A stretch of DNA of 64,000 bases from Clavibacter californiensis (GTDB taxonomy: Bacteria > Actinomycetota > Actinomycetes > Actinomycetales > Microbacteriaceae): NCBI RefSeq assembly GCF_021952865.1, contig NZ_CP040792.1, positions 1,116,001 to 1,180,000 on the forward strand. The letters run 5' to 3'. A model generated the notes under the pieces. The model was not told the DNA's origin. It was given only the letters and a program-made list of their open reading frames with translations, and made no database searches. Shown one piece after another: positions 57,182 through 64,000 of the stretch. The translations under genes were made by a program, and so were the position numbers. Numbering within the stretch: the stretch's first letter is position 1; each line of letters opens with the position of its first letter.

Positions 57182-59094
57182 CCGAGCCCACCACCCGCAT
57201 GACCGTCAGCCAGGCGCTCGTCGCGTTCCTCGCGAACCAGTGGACGGTCGACGGCGACCACCGCGAGCGCACCATCCCGGGCGTCTTCGGGATCTTCGGC
57301 CACGGCAACGTCGCCGGGATCGGCCAGGCGCTCATGCAGGCCAACGCGCAGGATCCGGACCTCATGCCGTACCACCAGGCCCGCAACGAGCAGGCGATGG
57401 TGCACCAGTCCGTCGGCTTCGCCCGCATGCACCGCCGCCTCGCCACCTACGCGAGCGCCGCCTCGGTCGGGCCGGGTGCCGCGAACATGCTCACGGGCGC
57501 GGCCCTCGCGACGGCCAACCGGCTGCCGGCGCTGCTCCTGCCGAGCGACACCTTCGCGACGCGGGTGTCGGATCCGGTGCTGCAGCAGCTCGAGCACCCG
57601 CACGACTCAGGGATCAGCGTCAACGACGCGTTCCGCCCGCTCTCGCGCTTCTTCGACCGCGTGCAGCGGCCGGAGCAGCTGTACTCGATCGCGCTCGCGG
57701 CCATGCGCGTGCTCACCGACCCGGCCGAGACGGGTGCCGTGACCATCGCGCTGCCCGAGGACGTGCAGGCGGAGGCGCTCGACGTGCCGCTCGCGTTCCT
57801 CGCGCCGCGCGAGTGGCATCTGCGCCGGCCGCTGCCGGAGCGCGGGCCGCTGGCGCGCGCCGTCCAAGCGATCCGCGACGCCCGCACGCCGTTCATCATC
57901 GCGGGCGGCGGCGTCATCTACTCCGCGGCCGAGCTGGCGCTGCTGCGCTTCGCCGAGGCCACGGGCATCCCGGTCGGCACCACGCAGGCCGGCGGCGGAT
58001 CCCTCGCCTGGGACCACCCCCAGTACGTCGGCGGCATCGGCGCCACCGGATCCACCGCCGCGAACCGCCTCGCCGCCGAGGCCGACGTGGTGATCGGCAT
58101 CGGCACGCGCTACTCCGACTTCACCACCGCGAGCCGCACGGCGTTCCAGCGCCCCGACGTGACCTTCGTCAACGTCAACGTCGCCGCCTTCGACGCGTAC
58201 AAGCACGGCACGCAGCTGCCCGTGGTCGCCGACGCGCGCGAGACCCTCGAGGCGCTGATCGAGGCGCTCGCCGGCACGCGCGTCGACGCCGCGTACGCCG
58301 ACCGCATCGCCCGCGAGAAGCGCGAGTGGGACGCCGCCGTCGACCGCGCGCTCGCCCCCACGGGCGGCGCGCTGCCCGGCCAGCCCGAGATCATCGGCGC
58401 GGTCCAGGCCGCGAGCGACCCGCGCGACGTCGTCGTGCAGGCGGCCGGATCTCTGCCCGGCGACCTCCACAAGCTGTGGCGCGTCCGCGACGCGCTCGGG
58501 TACCACGTGGAGTACGCGTTCTCGTGCATGGGCTACGAGATCCCCGGCGGCCTCGGCGTCAAGCGCGGCGCGGAAGCGCTCGGCGACGACCGCGACGTGA
58601 TCGTCATGGTCGGCGACGGCTCGTACCTCATGCTGCACACGGAGCTCGTGACCGCCGTGGCCGAGGGGATCAAGATCATCGTCGTCGTGATCCAGAACCA
58701 CGGCTACGCCTCGATCGGCCACCTCTCCGAGACGGTCGGCACCGAGCGCTTCGGCACGCGCTACCAGGCGCTGGATGCGGTGACCCGCAACTTCGAGGGC
58801 CGGGAGCCGCTGCCCGTCGACCTCGCGGCGAATGCCCGCAGCTACGGTGTCGACGTGATCGAGATCGCGCCCGGCCCCGACGCGACGACGGCGCTCGGCG
58901 ACGCCGTGCGGCGTGCGAAGGCGTCCGACCGCACCACGGTGATCCACGTCGAGAGCGACCCGCTCGTCTACGGTCCCGACGGCGAGGGCTGGTGGGACGT
59001 GCCGGTCCCCGGCGTCTCCGAGATGCCGTCCACGCAGGCCGCGCACGCCGAGTACGTGGAGCGGAAGAGGGCGCAGCGGCCGCTGCTCGGCTGA
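57178..59094 (+). CDS. iolD: 3D-(3,5/4)-trihydroxycyclohexane-1,2-dione hydrolase
   Basis: 638 residues, thiamine-diphosphate enzyme that opens the inositol ring. The N-terminal PYR domain has GVFGIFGHGNVAGIGQAL and NEQAMVHQSVGFARMHRRLATYASAASVGPGAANMLTGAALATANRLPALLLPSDTF; the C-terminal PP domain has the ThDP/Mg motif VMVGDGSYLMLHTELVTAVAEGIKIIVVVIQNHGYASI. ATG 57178 overlaps the iolB stop. Last gene of the iolC-aldolase-iolA-iolB-iolD set; iolG and iolE are not in the window. Confidence 0.95.
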   Translation: MTEPTTRMTVSQALVAFLANQWTVDGDHRERTIPGVFGIFGHGNVAGIGQALMQANAQDPDLMPYHQARNEQAMVHQSVGFARMHRRLATYASAASVGPGAANMLTGAALATANRLPALLLPSDTFATRVSDPVLQQLEHPHDSGISVNDAFRPLSRFFDRVQRPEQLYSIALAAMRVLTDPAETGAVTIALPEDVQAEALDVPLAFLAPREWHLRRPLPERGPLARAVQAIRDARTPFIIAGGGVIYSAAELALLRFAEATGIPVGTTQAGGGSLAWDHPQYVGGIGATGSTAANRLAAEADVVIGIGTRYSDFTTASRTAFQRPDVTFVNVNVAAFDAYKHGTQLPVVADARETLEALIEALAGTRVDAAYADRIAREKREWDAAVDRALAPTGGALPGQPEIIGAVQAASDPRDVVVQAAGSLPGDLHKLWRVRDALGYHVEYAFSCMGYEIPGGLGVKRGAEALGDDRDVIVMVGDGSYLMLHTELVTAVAEGIKIIVVVIQNHGYASIGHLSETVGTERFGTRYQALDAVTRNFEGREPLPVDLAANARSYGVDVIEIAPGPDATTALGDAVRRAKASDRTTVIHVESDPLVYGPDGEGWWDVPVPGVSEMPSTQAAHAEYVERKRAQRPLLG

Positions 59095-59137
59095 CGAGGG
59101 ACGGGTGCCGGATCGACCCGGGCGTCCAGATGCTATT

Positions 59138-59148
59138 TCCTATAGGAT
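59138..59148 (+). promoter_or_regulatory. Palindrome TCCTATAGGA over a -10-like box
   Basis: TCCTATAGGA (59138-59147) is a perfect palindrome and overlaps TAGGAT (59143-59148), a -10-like hexamer, in the first AT-rich patch after iolD. It suggests that the following isomerase and dehydrogenase genes have their own repressed promoter; the FCD-type GntR regulator at the window end is a candidate. Confidence 0.55.
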
Positions 59149-59192
59149 CTGGATCCCGGGCATCCGGGACCCGACGACCGCGATGGAGCAGC

Positions 59193-60155
59193 ATGCCGGA
59201 GAACCCCGCGACCCACCCCGCCCCCGCGTTCACCGCCGCGGACTGGCCCATCGCCACCTGCCTCCACTCGTTCGCGACGGTCGGCCGCGACGGCACCGCC
59301 CTCCACGACGCGGACGCCGCCGTCTGGGATCGCATGTTCGCCGACATCGCCCGCGAGGGCTTCAGCCTCGCCGAGCTCGCCGACAGCCATGTCCGCCCCG
59401 CCGACCTCGAGCCTTCCCGCCGCGACGAGCTCGTCTCCATCGCGCGGGACCACGGCGTCGGCATCCCCTCGGTGCACCTGCAGCGGCAGAGCGTGATCAT
59501 GCCCGGGCACGAGGAGCGCAACCTCGCCTACGCGCACCGCACCATCGACGCGATCGCCGAGATGGGCATGGAGGTCTTCTCGACCGGCCTGCACCAGCCG
59601 TTCAGCGAGGCGCAGCGGAAGGCGCTGTGGTTCTGGACCGCCGAGGGCCCGAAGGACCCCGACGATCCCGAGGTGTGGGACGCCGCCGTCACGCGCCTCC
59701 GCGAGCTCGGCCGGCACGCCGCCCAGCTCGGCCTGCGCATGGCGCTCGAGATGTACGAGGACACCTACCTCGGCACGGCCGACAGCGCCGTGCGGCTCGT
59801 GGAGGAGATCGGCCTCGACAACGTGGGCCTCAACCCCGACGTCGCGAACCTCATCCGCCTGCACCGCCCGGTCGAGAGCTGGCGCGAGCTGTACGCGAAG
59901 ACGCTGCCGTACGCCAACTACTGGCACGTGAAGAACTACATGCGCGACGAGGCGGCCGACGGCAGCTGGGCGTCCAGCGTGCCCACGACCATGAAGGCCG
60001 GCCTCATCGACTACCGGCAGGTGATCCGCGACGCGGTCGAGCTCGGCTTCGACGGGATCATCCTCACCGAGCAGTACGGCGGCGACAGCCTCGGCGTCTG
60101 CGCGGAGAACCGCGACTACATCCGCACGCTGCTGCCGCAGACGCGCGACGAATAG
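59193..60155 (+). CDS. Sugar phosphate isomerase/epimerase family protein (AP2EC barrel)
   Basis: 320 residues, TIM barrel of the xylose-isomerase-like group (IolE/IolI/TagK relatives). Metal ligands are likely in LEMYEDTYLGTADSAVRLVEEIG (Glu), LNPDVANLI (Asp), YWHVKNYMRDE (His) and IILTEQYGGDS (Glu). It could be an epimerase or dehydratase acting on keto sugars. ATG 59193 has GGAG five bases upstream. It follows iolD by 98 bases that hold a palindromic promoter, so it may be a separate unit with the next gene. IolE is an alternative call but the fit is not convincing to me. Confidence 0.82.
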   Translation: MPENPATHPAPAFTAADWPIATCLHSFATVGRDGTALHDADAAVWDRMFADIAREGFSLAELADSHVRPADLEPSRRDELVSIARDHGVGIPSVHLQRQSVIMPGHEERNLAYAHRTIDAIAEMGMEVFSTGLHQPFSEAQRKALWFWTAEGPKDPDDPEVWDAAVTRLRELGRHAAQLGLRMALEMYEDTYLGTADSAVRLVEEIGLDNVGLNPDVANLIRLHRPVESWRELYAKTLPYANYWHVKNYMRDEAADGSWASSVPTTMKAGLIDYRQVIRDAVELGFDGIILTEQYGGDSLGVCAENRDYIRTLLPQTRDE

Positions 60156-60167
60156 GAAGAGGGCACC

Positions 60168-61133
60168 ATGACCGACCAGAACAGCACCGCACGCAGCATC
60201 GCCATCGTCGGATCCGGGTACATGGGCGGCGGCATCGCGCAGGTGCTCGCGCTCGCGGGCGCGACGGTGCGCATCGCCGACATCTCGGAGGAGATCGCCG
60301 TCGCGAACCACGCGCGCCTGCTGGAGGAGGCGGCGAGGTTCGTCGCCGACGGGCTGTTCCCTTCAGACGCCGTGGAGCGGATCCACGCGGCCGTGACCCC
60401 CGCCGCGTCCATCGAGGAGGCCGTCGCCGACGCCGACTTCATCGAGGAGGCCGTGCCCGAGAAGCTCGAGATCAAGCACGCGACGCTGCGGCGGATCTCG
60501 GCGGCGGCCCGTCCCGATGCGGTCATCGGATCCAACACCTCCACCATCCTCATCGGCTCGCTCGCCGAGGCCGTCACGAATCCCGAGCGGTTCCTCGGCG
60601 TGCACTTCTCGAACCCGGCGCCGTTCATCCCGGGCGTCGAGCTGATCCCGCACTCGGGCACCGACGAGCGGGCGGTCGCCATGGCCGAGGAGATCGTTGC
60701 GGCCACGGGCAAGGAGACCGCGCGCGTCACGGACTCCACGGGCTTCGTGCTCAACCGCCTGCAGTACGCGCTCTTCCACGAGGCGACGCAGATCGTGGAG
60801 GAGGGCATCGCGACCCCCGAGGACATCGACACGATCGTCCGCACGACCTTCGGCTTCCGCCTGCCGGTCTTCGGCCCGTTCGCGATCGCCGACATGGCCG
60901 GCCTCGACGTCTACGCCTTCTGCTACGCGTCGCTGCAGACCCGCTGGCCCGAGCGCTTCGCGACCCCGGCGTCGCTCCAGGCGCACGTCGACGCGGGCGA
61001 GTACGGCACCAAGACCGGATCCGGCTACCTCGACGTGCCCGCCGAGCGCACCGCGGCGCTCGTCGCATACCGCAACAAGGCGTACGTGGCGATCAAGGAG
61101 CTGATGGACGAGCTGGGGCCGGCGCCCATCTAG
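60168..61133 (+). CDS. 3-hydroxyacyl-CoA dehydrogenase family NAD-binding protein
   Basis: 321 residues. The Rossmann site is VGSGYMGGGIAQVLALAGATVRIAD, followed by the family blocks FIEEAVPEKLEIKHATL, SNTSTILIGSL and FLGVHFSNPAPFIPGVELI, and the C-terminal helical domain with DSTGFVLNRLQYALFHEATQIVEEGIATPEDID. The same fold serves L-gulonate 3-dehydrogenase (lambda-crystallin) and carnitine dehydrogenase. Beside a sugar isomerase rather than beta-oxidation genes, oxidation of a sugar acid at C3 is the better guess. ATG 60168 has a GGAAGAGGG site; 12 bases from the isomerase stop, so one operon. Confidence 0.87.
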   Translation: MTDQNSTARSIAIVGSGYMGGGIAQVLALAGATVRIADISEEIAVANHARLLEEAARFVADGLFPSDAVERIHAAVTPAASIEEAVADADFIEEAVPEKLEIKHATLRRISAAARPDAVIGSNTSTILIGSLAEAVTNPERFLGVHFSNPAPFIPGVELIPHSGTDERAVAMAEEIVAATGKETARVTDSTGFVLNRLQYALFHEATQIVEEGIATPEDIDTIVRTTFGFRLPVFGPFAIADMAGLDVYAFCYASLQTRWPERFATPASLQAHVDAGEYGTKTGSGYLDVPAERTAALVAYRNKAYVAIKELMDELGPAPI

Positions 61134-61167
61134 GCCCGGCCAGGCGGCGCGCCCGCGGTCCCCGGCG

Positions 61168-61851
61168 TCAGATGCGGCGCTCGGTGCGGACGGGCTTGAG
61201 CCGCGCGGGGGCGTCGGCCGCCGGGATCCAGGTGCAGGTGAACGTGCCGGAGTAGCCGAACAGGAAGCCGAAGCGGTCGTTGCGCACCTCGAGGTCGACC
61301 CGGAACGCCTGGTCCTCCTCGGACCAGCGCTCGTGCAGCTCGGCCCGGCCGCTGAGGAGCATCGGGAAGCGGAACGAGACGGGTCCCTCGTGGAAGCGCT
61401 GCGCGTCGGAGCGGAGCACGAGGCCGCCTCGGTCGTCCACCTCCAGGTCGAGGTCCACCGCCAGGTGCTGGTGCGTGCCGAGGTAGTCGAGCACGCGTCC
61501 CTGGTCGAGCACCATGGTCGCGTCGAAGCGCACCGGGCGCCCGCCGGCCCGACGCCGGGGGACCTCATAGGACCGGACGAAGGTCACGGTCTCGCGGCCG
61601 AGGGCGTCCCGGTAGGGGTAGTTCTCGATCACGAAGGGCACGTCGCGGCCGACGTCGGGCACGAGGATGTTGCGCAGCCGGCCGAACTGCAGGAACGGGA
61701 CCGTCCACCAGGGCCCGCGGCGGATCTCCGACATGACGCCCGTGCCGATGCAGGCCTCGCCCGCGTCGAGGCCCACGCCGAAGCGGCGCTGCATCATCGG
61801 GTGCAGGCGCGCGAAGTCGGCGCCGAGGGCCTCCTCGAAGATCGACGTCAT
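61168..61851 (-). CDS. DUF4166 domain protein
   Basis: 227 residues, DUF4166 over the whole length: FEEALGADFARLHPMMQRRFGV, CIGTGVMSEIRRGPWWTVPFLQFGRLRNILVPDVGRDVPFVIENYPYRDALGRETVTFVR, and the C-terminal beta-rich part. The family has no known activity; it occurs with SRPBCC-type proteins, as here. ATG 61851 overlaps the SRPBCC stop as ATGA, so both are translated together. Convergent with the dehydrogenase gene. Confidence 0.85.
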   Translation of the reverse strand: MTSIFEEALGADFARLHPMMQRRFGVGLDAGEACIGTGVMSEIRRGPWWTVPFLQFGRLRNILVPDVGRDVPFVIENYPYRDALGRETVTFVRSYEVPRRRAGGRPVRFDATMVLDQGRVLDYLGTHQHLAVDLDLEVDDRGGLVLRSDAQRFHEGPVSFRFPMLLSGRAELHERWSEEDQAFRVDLEVRNDRFGFLFGYSGTFTCTWIPAADAPARLKPVRTERRI

Positions 61852-62480
61852 CGGATCCGCGCCTCCGGCTCGGGCAGGTCGGCCAGCGTGTGCGGGGCGG
61901 CGCGCAGGTGGTCGGCGTCGCGGCGACCGCCTGCCGGCGCGCGTCGGCACCGGCCCGCGCGCGGGCGGTGGACGTGCCAGAGGGCGACCACGTGGAGGAG
62001 CGTCCAGCGCTCCGGGGCCACGCCCGTCTCGAGCCAGATGCGGAGCCGGTCGAAGCTCCACGCGGTCGCCCAGCCGAGCATCGGCCGGACGACGAGGTCG
62101 AGCGGTCCCCAGCCGGGGTCGTAGTCGTAGCCGGTGATGAAGCGCGTGCGCCCGTCCGGCAGCGGCACGTAGCGCCAGTAGCCGCGGCCGGCCCGGATGG
62201 GGGAGAGGCGGTCGTCGGTCGCGAAGCGCAGGGCGGACGTGCGGGTGCCGTCGCGTCCCCGGCGGTCGCCGATGCTGATCCCCGTGCCGTGGACGTCGTG
62301 CACGGGCGTCCGACGCACGTAGGCGAAGCGCACCGCGCCGGTCGCGTCGGGGGCGGCGGGGGTGATGGAGGAGAAGCGCACGTCCCAGCGCACGTGCTCG
62401 GCCGGATCCTGCGTGGCCGCCCAGACGCGCTCGACGTCGGCGGCGATGGTGGTCTCGACGAAGATCTGCCGGCGCGTCAC
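61848..62480 (-). CDS. SRPBCC (START-like) family protein
   Basis: 210 residues. The opening RRQIFVETTIAADVERVWAATQDPAEHVRWDVRFSSITP is the typical polyketide-cyclase/START start, and the helix near the end (WSFDRLRIWLETGVAP) would close the ligand pocket. The last 45 residues are basic and low in structure. The fold binds hydrophobic ligands; function unknown. The GTG start at 62480 has no clear ribosome site. Coupled to the DUF4166 gene downstream. Confidence 0.82.
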   Translation of the reverse strand: MTRRQIFVETTIAADVERVWAATQDPAEHVRWDVRFSSITPAAPDATGAVRFAYVRRTPVHDVHGTGISIGDRRGRDGTRTSALRFATDDRLSPIRAGRGYWRYVPLPDGRTRFITGYDYDPGWGPLDLVVRPMLGWATAWSFDRLRIWLETGVAPERWTLLHVVALWHVHRPRAGRCRRAPAGGRRDADHLRAAPHTLADLPEPEARIR

Positions 62481-62554
62481 CGCGGGTGCCGATGGGCGGG
62501 GGCGGCGGATGCGGGTGCAGGTGCGATGTGGTGCGGGTGGGTCACGATCGCAGG

Positions 62555-62914
62555 CTACGGCAGGCCGCGCGGCCGGCGCGCCCCTCGTGCGGGCGCCACG
62601 CGGATCCGGTTTCGGGGGATGTACGGGCGCGCGTCCGGCAGGAAGAGGTGGCCGCCCGTCAGCACCAAGGCGACGACGAGTCCGACTGCCGAGGCGAGCG
62701 CCACGATCCCCAGGGCCAGCGTCCCGCGACGCCGTGAGCTGCCCGGGGCGGCGTGCGCGATGCCCCGGAGCAGCGCCCAGCCCACCAGGTGCGCGAAGCC
62801 GATCACGACGTGAGCGACGACGAGGAACGTGGGGCCGCCCGAGACGCCCGCGTAGGCGTCGTCATCCTTGCGCGCGAACTCGATGGAGCCCCACGCGACC
62901 GTCAGGGCCGGCAC
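62555..62914 (-). CDS. Small membrane protein, possibly the 3' half of a split gene
   Basis: 119 residues from GTG 62914. Three membrane segments are seen (an N-terminal one around VPALTVAWGS, then PTFLVVAHVVIGFAHLVGWALLRG and TLALGIVALASAVGLVVALVLTGG) with a basic tail. The start is poor: no ribosome site and no -10-like box. The same frame is protein-like further upstream (WHAVHWLAAALG), up to a TAG at 62960-62962 that is also the stop of the next upstream gene. So either the true N-terminus is lost or a single TAG broke one longer gene. No family is recognised. Confidence 0.5.
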   Translation of the reverse strand: MPALTVAWGSIEFARKDDDAYAGVSGGPTFLVVAHVVIGFAHLVGWALLRGIAHAAPGSSRRRGTLALGIVALASAVGLVVALVLTGGHLFLPDARPYIPRNRIRVAPARGARRPRGLP

Positions 62915-62959
62915 GCCGAGCGCGGCCGCCAGCCAGTGGACGGCGTGCCACCCGGGGGA

Positions 62960-63352
62960 CTACCAGCCGCGGGTCTCCTCCTCGGCCGGCGCGCGCGGAT
63001 CCGCCGCGCTCGACGGCAGCACGAGCAGCGCGGATGCGGCGGCGAGCGCGCCGAAGCCGGCGATCGCGGGCAGGATCCGCCAGCCGACCACCTGCAGCGC
63101 GGTCCCGAGGACGGCGGCGACGCCCGCGGCACCGGCGGCTGCCATCGCGCCGCGCCGACGCGGACGGGGCGAGCCGCGGCGCACCGCCTGCCCGGGGACG
63201 CCGAACGCGATCGCCGCGACCGCGCTCGAGGCGATGACGCCCACGGGGGCCGCGAGGGCGGAGACGGACGACGTGGTCGCCCCGCTGATGCCCGCCACGT
63301 CGAGCGCCGCGAGGTGGACCAAGACCACGGCGCAGGCGGATCCGCCGACCAC
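62960..63352 (-). CDS. Small membrane protein, possibly the 5' half of a split gene
   Basis: 130 residues from GTG 63352, with four hydrophobic segments (SACAVVLVHLAALDVAGIS, VSALAAPVGVIASSAVAAIAFGV, AMAAAGAAGVAAVLGTALQVVGW, ILPAIAGFGALAAASALLVLP) and a charged end (AADPRAPAEEETRGW). The start is uncertain: the frame is open further up, into the end of the GntR gene, without an ATG, GTG or ribosome site. It lies 62 bases downstream of the GntR gene on the same strand. Function unknown. Confidence 0.5.
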   Translation of the reverse strand: MVGGSACAVVLVHLAALDVAGISGATTSSVSALAAPVGVIASSAVAAIAFGVPGQAVRRGSPRPRRRGAMAAAGAAGVAAVLGTALQVVGWRILPAIAGFGALAAASALLVLPSSAADPRAPAEEETRGW

Positions 63353-63414
63353 GACGAGCGCGACGGTGGTGAGGACGCTACCCCCGCGTCGAGCGGTCGT
63401 CGGAGGCGCGCCGC

Positions 63415-64000
63415 CTATCCTTCCGTCGCGTCCGGGTCCGCGTCGCGCCGGGACCGCTCGCGCACGCGCTCGATGTGCGCGCGCATCGCGGCAGCCGCGG
63501 CCTCCGGACCCTCGGCGACCGCGTCGATGATCGCGCGGTGCTCGTGCACGGCGTCGTCCGCGTCGTGCACGCCCGTGCGGAGGTTCTGCCGCATGCGGTG
63601 GACGCGCGTGGAGATCGCCTCGGACATGTCGAGGAGGAACGCGTTGCCCGTCGCCTCGAAGATGCGGTGGTGGAAGTCCCAGTCCACGACGAAGTACTCG
63701 CGGATGAGACCGACCGGCATCTCGGCGCCGTGCGCCGCCGCGCGGATCCGCCGGGTCGTCTCCTCGTGCGCGGCGAGGGCCTCCTCGAGCGCGGGCACGA
63801 GGCGCGCCGGATCCGCGGCCGCGAGAGCCGTCGCCCCGCCCTCGAGCACGAGGCGCGCGTCGAACAGCGCCTCCAGCTGCTCGCCGGCGATGGGCGGCGC
63901 GACCCGGTAGCCCTTGTGCGCCTCGCGCGCGACGAGCCCGGTGCGCTCCAGCTGCACGAGCGCCTCGCGCACGGGCGTGGGGGAGACGTGGAGGTCGCGG
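63415..64000 (-). CDS. GntR family regulator, FCD type (5' end beyond the window)
   Basis: The last 194 residues are present. They begin inside the helix-turn-helix (VSPTPVREALVQLERTGLVAREAHKGYRV), followed by a wing and the FCD effector domain with metal-site residues in VDWDFHHRIFEATGN, VHEHRAIIDAV and AMRAHIERV. It is a carboxylate- or sugar-acid-sensing repressor by family. The start codon lies beyond base 64000. Candidate targets are the isomerase/dehydrogenase pair 2-4 kb away with the TCCTATAGGA palindrome. Confidence 0.9.
   Translation of the reverse strand, partial: RDLHVSPTPVREALVQLERTGLVAREAHKGYRVAPPIAGEQLEALFDARLVLEGGATALAAADPARLVPALEEALAAHEETTRRIRAAAHGAEMPVGLIREYFVVDWDFHHRIFEATGNAFLLDMSEAISTRVHRMRQNLRTGVHDADDAVHEHRAIIDAVAEGPEAAAAAMRAHIERVRERSRRDADPDATEG

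Overview
The window is about 70% GC or higher, with strong G/C third-position bias, very many GTG starts and nine 4-base ATGA/GTGA stop-start overlaps between co-directional genes. Gene content (DUF3073, DUF1206, a Cgl0159-type aldolase in an inositol cluster, split purS/purQ/purL, a sterol-carrier-type protein and small actinobacterial proteins) points to a high-GC actinobacterium of the family Microbacteriaceae, most likely Clavibacter or a close relative; the genus is inferred from gene content and style, not from a database match. It looks chromosomal: no insertion sequence, prophage, CRISPR array, rRNA or tRNA was seen.

Layout. 1-2.4 kb: start of a lipoprotein gene (cut by the window), a secreted-nuclease-fold (EEP) enzyme and a dienelactone hydrolase-like gene coupled to purL. 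2.4-5.8 kb: purS-purQ-purL. 6-10.2 kb: a candidate catabolic island (DUF2848 hydrolase, MHS-family permease, FCD-type GntR regulator, nitrilase-fold amidohydrolase) in which two divergent promoters share the palindrome TGTATACA. 10.3-13.5 kb: aldo/keto reductase, then furA-katA. 13.6-20.3 kb: lipoprotein, two acetyltransferases, AI-2E-type permease, DUF1206, PhzF and a CNNM/CorC-type protein. 20.3-24.9 kb: DsbA-like thioredoxin, a CopD-CtaG fusion, a His/Met-rich membrane protein, a gene remnant and a MarR regulator. 24.9-28.4 kb: a glycosyltransferase coupled to a very unusual 876-residue protein that fuses an acyl-CoA-dehydrogenase-like domain, a PIG-L deacetylase and a SAM methyltransferase. 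28.9-34.9 kb: more purine genes (purC, purD, purF, purM). 35-45.4 kb: DUF3073, a flavin monooxygenase, a KimA-like potassium transporter, a divergent yczE/MocR pair, glgX, a FUSC protein, a lipoprotein and a zinc-ribbon protein. 45.6-51.4 kb: an RND exporter with a probable CTG start, and a DEAD-box helicase with a long repetitive tail. 52.7-59.1 kb: myo-inositol degradation genes iolC-aldolase-iolA-iolB-iolD. 59.2-61.1 kb: a sugar isomerase and a 3-hydroxyacyl-CoA-dehydrogenase-like gene behind their own palindrome. 61-64 kb: DUF4166 and SRPBCC proteins, two small membrane proteins in one frame separated by a single TAG, and a second FCD-type GntR regulator cut by the window end.

How the genes work together. 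Seven de novo purine genes lie in three places: purSQL (FGAM synthase), purD/purC, and the divergent purF/purM pair. The iol genes cover phosphorylation of DKG (IolC), cleavage (aldolase), oxidation of malonate semialdehyde (IolA), isomerisation (IolB) and ring opening (IolD); iolG and iolE are not in the window. Twelve genes have no Shine-Dalgarno sequence but carry a -10-like hexamer 6-9 bases before the start codon, which suggests leaderless transcripts. The points most worth follow-up are the triple-domain fusion locus, the two GntR-type regulons with their palindromes, the possible gene-decay junctions at 24.45 and 62.95 kb, and the long structured leader of the helicase gene.
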